64,000 nt of DNA from Alloscardovia theropitheci (GTDB taxonomy: Bacteria > Actinomycetota > Actinomycetes > Actinomycetales > Bifidobacteriaceae): assembly GCF_004332295.1 (NCBI RefSeq), contig NZ_RXLP01000023.1, positions 1 through 64,000 of the forward strand, given 5' to 3'. Within the stretch, counting starts at the first letter, position 1. Every line of letters starts with the position of its first letter. The position numbers and the translations under genes are program-made. This document shows, in pieces, positions 45,960 through 54,937 of the stretch. A model generated the notes under the pieces. It did not search any database. It was not told the origin of the DNA and saw only the letters and a list, made by a program, of their open reading frames with translations.

Positions 45960-48629
45960 CTACTCGTGTGCGAGCGCTTCTACTGGGCTTACCTTTGATG
46001 CTTGTCGTCCTGGAAGCCATGCTGCGAGCATGGATGCGAGAACGATGACAGCAAGAAGCATTCCTAATTGGTCGTAAGGAAGCGCGATTTGGATACCAGC
46101 ACTTAAGCTTCCTAATGGCAAAGTATGCATACCGATAATCGCAAATACGATTCCGAGTGCGATACCTACGAGAGTAGATACTACTGACGTTAGGAATGAT
46201 TCAAGGACGAGCAGTCTGCGCATTTGACCTCGTGAAAGACCAAGAGCACGGAGCAAACCATTTTCTTGAGTACGTTCTGCCACGCTCAGTCCTAAGGTAT
46301 TCGCAACACCTACGAGTGAGATAATTACCGAAACTCCCAAGAGAACCATGAACACCGTAACAATAACCTGCAACGCAGTCATGTAGATGTTACGTTCGAT
46401 ATATCCGCCGTTCATAATGAGATTGCTACCCATTTTCTGCAAATCGGTTAAGACTTGATCAAATGGTGTGCCATCCTTGATGCGCATATAGACTGCTCCT
46501 GTACGAGCATCTGGTACTGCTGCTGTGAAGTCATTAATATTGACTTCTATAGCTCCTGCGGTAACACTATCATCTTTAACCACCTTCAAGTCCTGGCACG
46601 TTAGGTTCTTAACATTAACCGCCGTAGGATCAACATCTTGTGGAAGATAGCATACATTAATGGATTTTTGAGATATCAGATCCGTTCCAGAAGACATATG
46701 TGCAGTCCCCGACTCAATAGGATTAACTTTAGAACGGGCCACATCACTAAGATCTGGTACTCCAATAACTGCAATCATGTCTTGAGCACTACCATTAACA
46801 ATTGCCTTAGTAGTATAAGCTGCCTGAGCTTTTTCAGCATGCTTAAACTTAAGCAATGCATTTGCCTGCTTCGTCGATAAAGCGTCGTCTTGAGTCGTTA
46901 CCTCAATATCGATTGGATATACTTTGCTCAAATGACTATCAATGGTTGCTTGTACTGATGCTACGCCTACAGAGATGGTTGACATTAAGACAACGCCAAT
47001 GATAACTGCTATACCCGTAGAAGCGGTTCGGCTTGGATTGCGAAGCACATTCCCGCGAGCCAAGCGTCCTACAGGCGTGCGAATAATCGCACCTGCATAG
47101 TAGATAATGTGCGGCAATGCAACAGAGAAGATCATCATTGCTGCGATCCAGCTCACTAAGGTGCTCACAAAGACTAGTCCAAAGCGTACATAAATCTGAC
47201 TTTGTTCCTCTGCCGGCAAGCTTAGTCCATATGCTATTCCAGCAATACCAAGCACAAGAAGAATTATTGCGATAATCACACGAATACGATGGCTTCGGCG
47301 TTCTTCTTGGACAGACTGAACAGGAGACAATGCCGCCAATGGAGACACCGCCGACGCACGACGAGCTGGTGTGACACCTACCACGATAGTAATCAAACTT
47401 GCTACAATCCATGTCGCAAGAATTGCACCCCATGGAAGCATGGTCATCGCAAGTGGATATGTAGCCGCAATACCGAGATACAGAAGTAATGCACCACCAA
47501 GCAATGAACCGATTGCAGAACCAATAAACGCTGAGATAATACCAGCGAGAGAGGTCTCACGGAAAATCAATGTGCGAACTTGCTTAGACTGAGCACCTAC
47601 TGCACGAAGTAAAGCGAGTTCACGGCGACGCTGTAAAGCGATAACCTGGAATGTCGTTCCCACGATAATTGCAGCAACGAATGCTGCAATCAAAGGGAAC
47701 ATCATAGTTGCACCCGTCATAGTAGTAAGCTGTGTCTGACCAGTCTTACGCCCAGCATCAACAAAACGCTGAGAAGCATATGCAGAGAACTCATATCCAG
47801 AGGCCTTTGCTTCATCATTAATAAACGAGATGGTTTGATTAATCTTGTCAGTTAACTCTTTTTGAGAATCAGCACTAGCACGAGGAGATTCCAGAGAACT
47901 TTGACGAGGAATAACTTTTAAGCTCGAAGTCAAACCATATGGATTAACTGACAAAGCTCCCTCTTGTGTTACAACTGCAACACGAGACTCTGTTGAAGTC
48001 AAACGCGAAGTAGCAATAATACCTGATACCTTAAATTCTGTACCTTTATCAGTTCCCATGCTACGCACAGAAACCGTATCACCGATATGCGCACCAAGAC
48101 TATCAGCAGCATTAGCATTAATAGCGATCTCATTCTTCGCACGAGGAGTACTACCTTGTGAGTACTGAGGGGTAGCCAATGGAGCGGACTGAGGGTAAAC
48201 AAGAGAGCTTAAAGTTTGATTATCGCCCTTAGTAATCTGCATAGATAATGATGATGAGTATCCCAGCGAGTCTTCAGAACCCTGATCTTGCACTGTTGCT
48301 GTAGATGGAACTACATCTGCCACTTCAGGGAGTGCTTTAACAGCCTGTATTACCTCATTACGATAAGTATCATGCTTGCTTGGGTCAGGAGTAGGAACTT
48401 CATCTGCAGATGAATCATATTCACCGACCAGACCATCTCGAATAATGACCGCAGTACCACGCGTTCCATCTTCCAGACCCGACATGTACTGCTGGGATAT
48501 TCCGCCCATCAACGTCAATGCCAATACTACGAAAGTAGAGGCAATCGTCACCGCAATCGCTGTGGACACATACCGCGATGCATGCTGGCGCAGATTCGCG
48601 CCTATAAGTTTATTAATTGGAGAAGCCAT
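45960..48629 (-). CDS. MacB/FtsX-type ABC transporter permease
   Basis: 889 residues. N-terminal membrane segment VSTAIAVTIASTFVVLALTL, then a large extracytoplasmic MacB-like region (about 50-310). The first FtsX domain covers about 315-440 (GATMMFPLIAAFVAAIIVGT; ELALLRAVGAQSKQVRTLIF), two more segments near 475-535, a second extracytoplasmic region, and the last FtsX domain at about 770-889, with ENGLLRALGLSRGQMRRLLV. Ten-helix layout typical of lipoprotein/peptide exporters or resistance pumps. 46 bases after its ATPase. Substrate unknown. Confidence 0.9.
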   Translation of the reverse strand: MASPINKLIGANLRQHASRYVSTAIAVTIASTFVVLALTLMGGISQQYMSGLEDGTRGTAVIIRDGLVGEYDSSADEVPTPDPSKHDTYRNEVIQAVKALPEVADVVPSTATVQDQGSEDSLGYSSSLSMQITKGDNQTLSSLVYPQSAPLATPQYSQGSTPRAKNEIAINANAADSLGAHIGDTVSVRSMGTDKGTEFKVSGIIATSRLTSTESRVAVVTQEGALSVNPYGLTSSLKVIPRQSSLESPRASADSQKELTDKINQTISFINDEAKASGYEFSAYASQRFVDAGRKTGQTQLTTMTGATMMFPLIAAFVAAIIVGTTFQVIALQRRRELALLRAVGAQSKQVRTLIFRETSLAGIISAFIGSAIGSLLGGALLLYLGIAATYPLAMTMLPWGAILATWIVASLITIVVGVTPARRASAVSPLAALSPVQSVQEERRSHRIRVIIAIILLVLGIAGIAYGLSLPAEEQSQIYVRFGLVFVSTLVSWIAAMMIFSVALPHIIYYAGAIIRTPVGRLARGNVLRNPSRTASTGIAVIIGVVLMSTISVGVASVQATIDSHLSKVYPIDIEVTTQDDALSTKQANALLKFKHAEKAQAAYTTKAIVNGSAQDMIAVIGVPDLSDVARSKVNPIESGTAHMSSGTDLISQKSINVCYLPQDVDPTAVNVKNLTCQDLKVVKDDSVTAGAIEVNINDFTAAVPDARTGAVYMRIKDGTPFDQVLTDLQKMGSNLIMNGGYIERNIYMTALQVIVTVFMVLLGVSVIISLVGVANTLGLSVAERTQENGLLRALGLSRGQMRRLLVLESFLTSVVSTLVGIALGIVFAIIGMHTLPLGSLSAGIQIALPYDQLGMLLAVIVLASMLAAWLPGRQASKVSPVEALAHE

Positions 48630-48675
48630 TGCTCTAATCCCTTAAACCCTAAAATCTTTATTTCGTGAAGTACTT

Positions 48676-49452
48676 TTAAAGCAGAGCTACTACCTGATCA
48701 GGCGTCGCTCCTACCATATCTGCTTTGACCGTTCCGTCAGAGACAACAATGACTCGATCGGATACGCTAGCAACGGAAGGATTATGCGTCACCATAATGA
48801 CAGACTGGCCAAATTCGTCAACCGCCTGGCGAAGAATGCTCAAAACTTCGTCACTGGTCTTCGAATCCAGATTACCTGTCGGCTCATCAGCCACAATGAT
48901 GGATGGTCTAGAAACCAAAGCACGAGCAACAGCCACACGTTGCTGCTGGCCGCCAGAAAGTTCGGAAGGGCGATGCTTCAAACGTTCAGTCAAGCCCAAA
49001 GCATCAACAACACGATTGAGCCATGCCTGATCCACTTTAGTATTGGACAGCTGGGTTGGAAGCAAAATATTATCCAAAACATTAAGAGTTGGAATCAAGT
49101 TAAAGGACTGGAAAATAAAACCGATACGTAAGCGACGTAGCTCAGTAAGCTGCTTATCCTTCAAACCGGTGATATCAATACCGTCAATTTTAATAGACCC
49201 CTTAGTTGGAGTGTCTAGTCCAGCAATTACATGGAGCATAGTCGACTTACCAGAACCCGAAGGGCCCATAATCGAAGTGAACTGTCCCTTATTAATTACC
49301 AGATTAATATCGTGCAATGCACGCACTCGCGTATCGCCACGACCATAGATTTTTGACACGTCTTCCAATGAAACAACTGGTGTGTTGTCATTGACTGTAT
49401 TGTTATTATTTTCCGCTTGTGCAGAAGCGAACTGTGTTTGTGTAGTATCCAT
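48676..49452 (-). CDS. LolD/MacB-type ABC transporter ATP-binding protein
   Basis: 258 residues. Walker [12 protein letters not shown] (about 59-69), Q-loop FIFQSFNLIPTLNVLDNILL, signature [16 protein letters not shown], Walker B IIVADEPTGNLDS and switch MVTHNPSVAS. An Asn/Thr/Gln-rich head of about 25 residues precedes the domain. Partner of the FtsX-type permease downstream. Such pairs act by mechanotransmission, exporting or extracting peptides, lipoproteins or drugs. No ribosome site is obvious before the ATG. Confidence 0.92.
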   Translation of the reverse strand: MDTTQTQFASAQAENNNNTVNDNTPVVSLEDVSKIYGRGDTRVRALHDINLVINKGQFTSIMGPSGSGKSTMLHVIAGLDTPTKGSIKIDGIDITGLKDKQLTELRRLRIGFIFQSFNLIPTLNVLDNILLPTQLSNTKVDQAWLNRVVDALGLTERLKHRPSELSGGQQQRVAVARALVSRPSIIVADEPTGNLDSKTSDEVLSILRQAVDEFGQSVIMVTHNPSVASVSDRVIVVSDGTVKADMVGATPDQVVALL

Positions 49453-49877
49453 GCTTACTATTGAAACAAATCCCTAGCACCAACACACCCCCAAAGTCCC
49501 AGCGTTTATCTCCGAAAATCATTACCACAATCAGGGGAAACCCCTACAAGGACTCACACTTTATTCAGATCACGCATGTTGATACGCATCAACAACCGTC
49601 AGCGGTCATCTTCACCCATCAGCTGGCTCCAGCAGTCGTCTTCACCCATCAGCAGTCTCCAGCAATCATCTTCACCCACCGGCAGACACCTGCAGTCTCC
49701 AGTAGTCATTTACACGCCTTATAGCGAGTTTCCAAATTCTGCTCTATTTGCCACTTTAGATTTGTTTATTTATCACTTTAATAGATACACCATCAAAAAC
49801 CTATGCCCATATCGAACCCGTTAGACTGGCGAATTTCCAAATCTCGCGGTAGACTAACACAGGAAGAAAGGAATACC
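49453..49877. other. Divergent intergenic region with tandem repeats
   Basis: 425 bases between the ATPase (minus) and fructokinase (plus). The left part is C-rich on the plus strand, then come three 30-bp repeats. The open frame from 49461 follows these repeats (HQLAPAVVFTHQQSPAIIFT-like) and is probably not a gene: no ribosome site. GAAAGGAATACC marks the fructokinase start. Confidence 0.5.
49600..49689. repeat. Three 30-bp direct tandem repeats
   Basis: Units at 49600-49629, 49630-49659 and 49660-49689 share CAGC.GTC.TCTTCACCCA at their start and a CAGCAGTCTC-like end, with about 5-8 differences each. A decayed continuation with GCAGTCTCCAGTAGTCAT follows to about 49715. The core TCTTCACCCA is identical in all three. 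Confidence 0.75.
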
Positions 49878-50777
49878 ATGACACAACCAATCGTGGTCAG
49901 CCTCGGCGAGATTCTTTGGGACATGCTCCCTGAAGGTAAGCGCGCTGGCGGCGCACCAGTTAATTTCACTTATCATGCGTCACAAAATGGTGCAACTGGA
50001 CGTTCAATTAGCGCTATTGGAAATGACTCACTCGGCGATGAGCTTGAAGCTGCTGTAAAAAATGCTGGCATTGATGCCATTTTGCAGCGAAATGAATTCC
50101 CTACGGGAACTGTAGGCGTAACTCTTAATAATGGAATCCCTACATATGAAATCGTTCAAGGTGTCGCATGGGATCATATTGCACTTACCGATGAGCTTAT
50201 TGCAGCTGTGGCAGAAGCTGATGCTGTTTGCTATGGTTCGCTAGCATGCCGTGATAAGCAGAGCGCTGAAACCATTCTTGAGCTCTTGAAGCACACTAAG
50301 CCAGGAGCTATGAAGTACTACGATATTAATATTCGTGGTGATTTCTTCTCTAAGGAACTTATCGAAGAACAGCTTCGCGCTGCTACTATCTTCAAGATTA
50401 ATGATGATGAGCTTGAACTTTTGCGCCCAATGTTCAACATTGAAGGAACAGATGAGGAAGCATGCGCATGGTTTATCAAGAATTATGATCTTGATTATAT
50501 GATTTTGACCGGTGGTTCTCGCTTCTCCATTATTATGAAGAGTGATGGCGAAGTTTCACGTGTGAAGACTCCACGCGTAAAGGTAGCTGATACTGTGGGC
50601 GCTGGAGATTCCTTCTCTGGAGCATTTACAAGTGAAATTTTGAAGGGCGCTCCACTCCATGAAGCACATGTTTATGCGTGCAATGTGGCTGCTTATGTAT
50701 GTACTCAGTCAGGTGCCTGGCCTGAGTATCCAGCTGAAATCCCAAACTATGTACAGCAGCAAGGGCTCGATAAGTAA
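49878..50777 (+). CDS. Fructokinase, PfkB family
   Basis: 299 residues from MTQPIVVSLGEILWDMLPEG; AAAGGA lies 6 bases upstream. The frame is open to 49803, but the added part lies in the promoter region. PfkB motifs are KRAGGAPVNFTYHASQNGAT, SAIGNDSLGDELEAAVKNAG and the catalytic DTVGAGDSFSGAF with its base Asp. This is the usual form of bacterial fructokinase, which makes fructose 6-phosphate, the entry metabolite of the bifid shunt. Not linked to the sucrose operon but likely to use its fructose. Confidence 0.9.
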   Translation: MTQPIVVSLGEILWDMLPEGKRAGGAPVNFTYHASQNGATGRSISAIGNDSLGDELEAAVKNAGIDAILQRNEFPTGTVGVTLNNGIPTYEIVQGVAWDHIALTDELIAAVAEADAVCYGSLACRDKQSAETILELLKHTKPGAMKYYDINIRGDFFSKELIEEQLRAATIFKINDDELELLRPMFNIEGTDEEACAWFIKNYDLDYMILTGGSRFSIIMKSDGEVSRVKTPRVKVADTVGAGDSFSGAFTSEILKGAPLHEAHVYACNVAAYVCTQSGAWPEYPAEIPNYVQQQGLDK

Positions 50778-50815
50778 TTGCGCGATTTACTAAAGCTACT
50801 TGTTTGAGCTAGAAT

Positions 50816-50862
50816 GCGTTTGGCGGATAGAATTATTGTGATTCTATCCGCCAAACGCTTTT
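50816..50862 (+). terminator. Strong terminator of the fructokinase gene
   Basis: An 18-bp perfect stem, GCGTTTGGCGGATAGAAT and its complement, with a 7-base loop, followed by TTTTCCC. Confidence 0.9.
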
Positions 50863-50920
50863 CCCTTGAATTATTCAAGAGAATTTTTCCCTAGAATTAT
50901 TCATCCGTAAATCAAATCAT

Positions 50921-51898
50921 CTACAACCCTAGAAATTGGATTGCACCCGGAACAAGCGATACTGAAATATCATTCGTGCGATATTCCACTTCTCCATCAG
51001 TATGAACCCATACAGGGTGATTTGTGCGGATTCGATATGAATCACTTTGTGACATTGTTATTCCCTTGCAATGCGTATGCTTACCCATCATTGCGCGAGG
51101 AATAAGATTGAGAAGCTGACTACTCGATATCCCGGCAGCCACACACGTATCCAGTTGAGCATCATCCGCTATCGCATCTGGGCTAAATTTAAAACCGCCA
51201 CCCTCATACGGCTGATTCATCACCGCTGCAAAGAGCACATCGCTAAAGAGCTGTCGATTTGAGCCATTCTCATCTTGATATGTCATTTCCATATCAAAAC
51301 GACGTTTCTTAAAGAAAAGTGGTAAAGCAGCACCCAGATAGGCTAATTTCGATAAATGTAGCATGGCAAGTTTATTTTTCAGCTTTATATGGCTAATACG
51401 CACACATACATCAGCATCAAAACCAACGCCTACAGCATTATTAAAATATAACCGTTTTGCGCTCATTTCCAAAGGATGCCCTAAATCATCAAAGCACGTA
51501 TTAAGAGTTACTACACCAAGGTCGAGATTACGAATTCGACTAGTGTCTATCATGCGCTCTAGAAGTGTTTCTAATTCTTGCGGTAAATTATTAGCACGGG
51601 CAAAATCATTTCCGCTTCCAGCCGGGATAAGGCCTATAAATGTTTTGGAAAAATTAACAATACCGTTTATCGCCACATTGAGTGTGCCATCTCCCCCAAC
51701 AACGACAAGATAAATATCGTCATCATTTTCACTACGATTCGTTAAATCATGCACAATATCTCGCACATGGTATTCATCCGTTGGAAATTGAGCAGAATAG
51801 TCAAGATTCTTGAGTCTAGCGATTCGTTCAACTTCACGCCACACAGTTATAGCTCGGCCACTGCCACCATGTGGATTAACAATAAAGTGGAATCGCAT
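50921..51898 (-). CDS. Diacylglycerol/lipid kinase family protein
   Basis: 325 residues from MRFHFIVNPHGGSGRAITVW; AGGAG stands upstream of a GTG-ATG-ATG run (51904, 51901, 51898). The DAGK catalytic domain has VNPHGGSGRA, the nucleotide-binding VVVGGDGTLNVAING and LIPAGSGNDFARAN; the C-domain has NNAVGVGFDADV and MNQPYEGGGFKFSPDAIADD. It phosphorylates a membrane lipid such as diacylglycerol, in the YegS/DgkB manner. It is probably cytosolic and membrane-associated. Stand-alone gene. Confidence 0.9.
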   Translation of the reverse strand: MRFHFIVNPHGGSGRAITVWREVERIARLKNLDYSAQFPTDEYHVRDIVHDLTNRSENDDDIYLVVVGGDGTLNVAINGIVNFSKTFIGLIPAGSGNDFARANNLPQELETLLERMIDTSRIRNLDLGVVTLNTCFDDLGHPLEMSAKRLYFNNAVGVGFDADVCVRISHIKLKNKLAMLHLSKLAYLGAALPLFFKKRRFDMEMTYQDENGSNRQLFSDVLFAAVMNQPYEGGGFKFSPDAIADDAQLDTCVAAGISSSQLLNLIPRAMMGKHTHCKGITMSQSDSYRIRTNHPVWVHTDGEVEYRTNDISVSLVPGAIQFLGL

Positions 51899-51990
51899 CA
51901 TCACTCCTCGTGCCTTGAACCTGTTTATATTTTACCGAGGAAGCCGAACTATCGTGCGCAGACATGACACGTGCTTTATGACACGTAGAC

Positions 51991-52019
51991 TTGCACATGT
52001 ACAACGATACCGTTATAGT
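51991..52019 (+). promoter_or_regulatory. Promoter of tRNA-Gly
   Basis: TTGCAC (51991-51996) and TATAGT (52014-52019) with a 17-base spacer, 26 bases before the mature 5' end. Confidence 0.65.
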
Positions 52020-52045
52020 AATTATTCGTATTCAGTATTGAATAT

Positions 52046-52121
52046 GCGGACATAGCTTAGTTGGTAAAGCGCGACCTTGCCAAGGTCGAGACCGCGGGTT
52101 CGAGTCCCGTTGTCCGCTCCA
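52046..52121 (+). tRNA. tRNA-Gly (anticodon GCC)
   Basis: 76 bases with encoded CCA. Acceptor GCGGACA pairs with TGTCCGC; the D arm contains AGCTTAGTTGGTAAAGC; the anticodon arm GACCT-TGCCAA-GGTC displays GCC; the T arm contains GCGGGTTCGAGTCCCG. Followed by ATTTTTT, a likely terminator without a long hairpin. Confidence 0.97.
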
Positions 52122-52140
52122 TTTTTTCAAAATTTCTCTT

Positions 52141-52770
52141 TTACTTCTCTTCCCCATAAAATCGCATCGCTGTTCTGTACCACGGTAGCAATTCATCTAC
52201 AGTTTGAATCATCCACGCCGATGTCTGCTCATCATTCATTTCCCGTGCAACTGATTGGGAAAGCAACCGCCCCATCATGAATTCTGCGCGTTTTACATGC
52301 GCAACTCGATTAAAGAACTGCTCACAGTCGATATCACTACACTTTTCATATTCTTTCCGTGTATGATCTGGAATAATTATGAAATCATCACTTAATTTCT
52401 CTAGTTCCGCTGCTCTATTCGTAAACTCGCGAGCAATCTCTACTTCGTATAGAGGATTATCAATACAGGCTAGAACGATAAATACATACTCATCATTAAT
52501 ACCAATTTGAAAATGTGGATACTTCTTATATCCGCGCTTATCTCCACCTACTGCCACCCAAGTACTGTCAGGAGCATTCGAAGTACGCCTGGCATGCTTC
52601 GCCACGTGTATATGTAACGGTGCTTGCATATCAAGTTCTTTTTGGACATGCCGAGCTATGTGCTCACTAAAGACATCAAACTCAGTCCATATACGCTGTC
52701 GAATTGCCTGCATACGAGGCTCTAAACCTTGTACAGAGAAAACATTAAAAGCCGCTGCGTCAAAACTCAT
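52141..52770 (-). CDS. DUF1054 (UPF0637, YktB-like) protein
   Basis: 209 residues from MSFDAAAFNVFSVQGLEPRM. Stretches typical of the YktB family are HIARHVQKELDMQAPLHIHV followed by AKHARR, DSTWVAVGGDKRGYKKYPHF, GINDEYVFIVLACIDNP and HVKRAEFMMGRLL. Cytosolic; the function is unknown. I know this family mainly from Bacillota, so its presence next to a tRNA gene in an actinobacterium may reflect transfer. The start could be 52821; neither has a good ribosome site. It runs toward the tRNA gene. Confidence 0.82.
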   Translation of the reverse strand: MSFDAAAFNVFSVQGLEPRMQAIRQRIWTEFDVFSEHIARHVQKELDMQAPLHIHVAKHARRTSNAPDSTWVAVGGDKRGYKKYPHFQIGINDEYVFIVLACIDNPLYEVEIAREFTNRAAELEKLSDDFIIIPDHTRKEYEKCSDIDCEQFFNRVAHVKRAEFMMGRLLSQSVAREMNDEQTSAWMIQTVDELLPWYRTAMRFYGEEK

Positions 52771-52975
52771 GTCTCTTAGTCTAAACGGCTTCAAGTATAA
52801 GTAACTTCCGATATCGAACATACGCTATGGAGTATATCCAGAATAAATGCGATACGACTTTTCTTCCTATAAGCCACTTGCTAATGTTATGAGTATACGT
52901 TGTATACAGTTTACGAAAATGACTTCATGGCAAATATCTAATGAAAATTGAGAATCTATAAGGAGAAAACTAATC

Positions 52976-53818
52976 ATGAATAAAAAGGAACGGGCACAAA
53001 AATGGTTTTCCAATATACCTAATTCTGAATTAATCAGCATGGAAGCAAAAATACAGATATGCAATAAAGTAGCAATGAGAATGGTGTTTATCATTCTCGG
53101 TTTATTGGCTTTAGAGCTTGCTGTGCTATACATAATAGTTGGCGGAGAACCGCTGTCTAAATTAGCCGAATTCTTTAATAACATTATGCAAGAGGGACAT
53201 ACCAGAAATCGCTATCGTGGAGTTGCTCTTATAGAACTTCTTGTTTTCTCACCTCTTTTTATTATTCCTGTAACTGCTGCTTTTATATATAAAAATAGGA
53301 CTCTTAAATCTGAGCTAGCTAAGCGTGTGACAAGCATGCAAAATAGCGCTACACAATATCCACCTGTTGCAAGTATTCACGAGAAAAATAATGAAGCCGT
53401 TCTCCATTTTGATAATGTGAATTTCAAATTAGCTATTATTCAAGTGTTGATGTATGACTTACACTTGTTAAAGCCGGAATTCGATATTTTTGATTTCGCA
53501 GAGCAATACAAAGGTGAAGACATCGATACGGACAGTTATACCGTTATTGAGCCTGCGATGAATTTCTTTAAAGAAATGGAAATCCCAAAAGAGCTTGCTC
53601 CTTATGTGGAAACACTCTATATGGATGGTGGTAATGATGTATATATGAACATCATTCCGCAGTGGGATGGAGAAGATAACAGTTTTGATCTTAATCAGAT
53701 ATCTCTGACAGAATTACAGCAATTTCCTAATCTTAAAAAGGCAACTGTAATGAGTAGTAATTTCGACAAGGTAAAAGAAGTCTTTGATACTGTAAATGTT
53801 GAGGTAGAACTGCTCTAG
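52976..53818 (+). CDS. Unknown two-helix membrane protein with acidic C-terminal domain (DUF6892-like)
   Basis: 280 residues. A basic N-terminus (MNKKERAQKWFSN) is followed by two membrane segments, MVFIILGLLALELAVLYIIV (near 40) and IELLVFSPLFIIPVTAAFIY (near 85-105). The soluble half (about 125-280) is acidic: FKLAIIQVLMYDLHLLKPEF, DTDSYTVIEPAMNFFKEMEI and NLKKATVMSSNFDKVKEVFD. It resembles the family I recall as DUF6892, but only loosely. AAGGAG stands 11 bases before the ATG. Base composition is more AT-rich than its neighbours. No function assigned. Confidence 0.7.
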   Translation: MNKKERAQKWFSNIPNSELISMEAKIQICNKVAMRMVFIILGLLALELAVLYIIVGGEPLSKLAEFFNNIMQEGHTRNRYRGVALIELLVFSPLFIIPVTAAFIYKNRTLKSELAKRVTSMQNSATQYPPVASIHEKNNEAVLHFDNVNFKLAIIQVLMYDLHLLKPEFDIFDFAEQYKGEDIDTDSYTVIEPAMNFFKEMEIPKELAPYVETLYMDGGNDVYMNIIPQWDGEDNSFDLNQISLTELQQFPNLKKATVMSSNFDKVKEVFDTVNVEVELL

Positions 53819-53890
53819 TTGTGAAAACTCATGGTTATATCGTGTAGATAAGAAACTGTCCATTATAAACAACGAGCATACGCGATAGCA

Positions 53891-53941
53891 AAGCGCCTGA
53901 CTGAGTATAGCCAAAACCGCGACATACTCAGTCAGGCGCTT
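53891..53941. terminator. Bidirectional terminator overlapping the channel gene stop
   Basis: A perfect 18-bp stem: AAGCGCCTGACTGAGTAT (53891-53908) and its complement (53924-53941), 15-base loop, then TTTTGG. The stop codon of the minus-strand channel gene lies within the right arm. Confidence 0.85.
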
Positions 53942-54813
53942 TTTGGTTCTTCGTGTTCAACAGAACCAGTTGAAACAGTCTGCTCTTCTGTACTATTTTT
54001 TTCTTTTAGGTTAATATGACTCATTGCCTGATGCGCGGAATTAGTCGTAGGAGTCGATACATCATTGGATTCGTCATCATCATTATCATTAAGAATAATC
54101 ATCAGATCTGCCGTCAAAATGGACGATGGCAGAGCAATAACAGCGATGCCAAGTATGGACGAAAGCATAGTGAATAAACGCCCCACCACAGTTACAGGAT
54201 AGATATCACCATATCCTACAGTTGTGAGGGACACAGTTGCCCAGTACAGCGCATCGAAGAATGACTTGAAAGTCTGAGGTTCTACATTAAAAACGATAAG
54301 TGCTGATACAAAAATATATCCAATCGCAATGCAAAAAATAATTGTAAAAGATTCTCGCTGTTTCTTTAAAGCAGTAACGATAAGATCGACAGAGCGACGA
54401 CGACGAATATTTCGAAAAATCATAAGCCCGCGAACGATTCGTAATAACCGCACGAGTCGGAAAATACGCAAACCATGATTGAGAGGGAAGAATCCCGGCA
54501 GGATCGACAGTAAATCGACAATTGCTATTGGTCGAAATGGATAAAGTAGAAAACGCCAGAAACGACTGCGATGATTGTTCTCTGGATGTTCTGAAAAATC
54601 CGCACATATCCAGTGCAATATATAGTCGAGCAAGAATACAATTGTCGCCGCAATATCAAGCCAATGAGCCCACTCAGGGATATTACTTCCCATCATAAGA
54701 GGAACCAAGCTAACAACGATAATAGCCATCATCACCTTGTCATACACTGACACATCTTGGTCAGCATCAGGCTCTATGAGAAACCATAACTTCTGACGAT
54801 TCATACTGAACAT
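53932..54813 (-). CDS. Voltage-gated potassium channel protein
   Basis: 293 residues, six-helix Kv-like channel. S1 is near 26-42, S2 near 50-70, S4 at about 113-140 with regular Arg (LRIFRLVRLLRIVRGLMIFR), S5 near 157-176, the pore with selectivity filter TTVGYGD at 197-203, and S6 ending near 240. The C-terminal 50 residues are Asp/Glu/Ser-rich (NDNDDDESNDVSTP) without a ligand domain. It moves K+ across the cytoplasmic membrane. No ribosome site before ATG 54813 or ATG 54804. Confidence 0.92.
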   Translation of the reverse strand: MFSMNRQKLWFLIEPDADQDVSVYDKVMMAIIVVSLVPLMMGSNIPEWAHWLDIAATIVFLLDYILHWICADFSEHPENNHRSRFWRFLLYPFRPIAIVDLLSILPGFFPLNHGLRIFRLVRLLRIVRGLMIFRNIRRRRSVDLIVTALKKQRESFTIIFCIAIGYIFVSALIVFNVEPQTFKSFFDALYWATVSLTTVGYGDIYPVTVVGRLFTMLSSILGIAVIALPSSILTADLMIILNDNDDDESNDVSTPTTNSAHQAMSHINLKEKNSTEEQTVSTGSVEHEEPKSA

Positions 54814-54937
54814 ATTACGCCAAACATGCTGAAATACCTATTTCGCCTTGCTTAAGGGGCACCTTTCAGCGACATCCTCGAGATACTCTTTCCAATTGCT
54901 TAAAACACACGCTGCTAAAACACGATATGCTATGAAT

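Noticed and set aside
49461-49724. 87-codon frame over the 30-bp repeats, giving a repetitive peptide
   Set aside because: No ribosome site; the repetition in the peptide is explained by the DNA repeats, and substitutions between units are not limited to silent positions.
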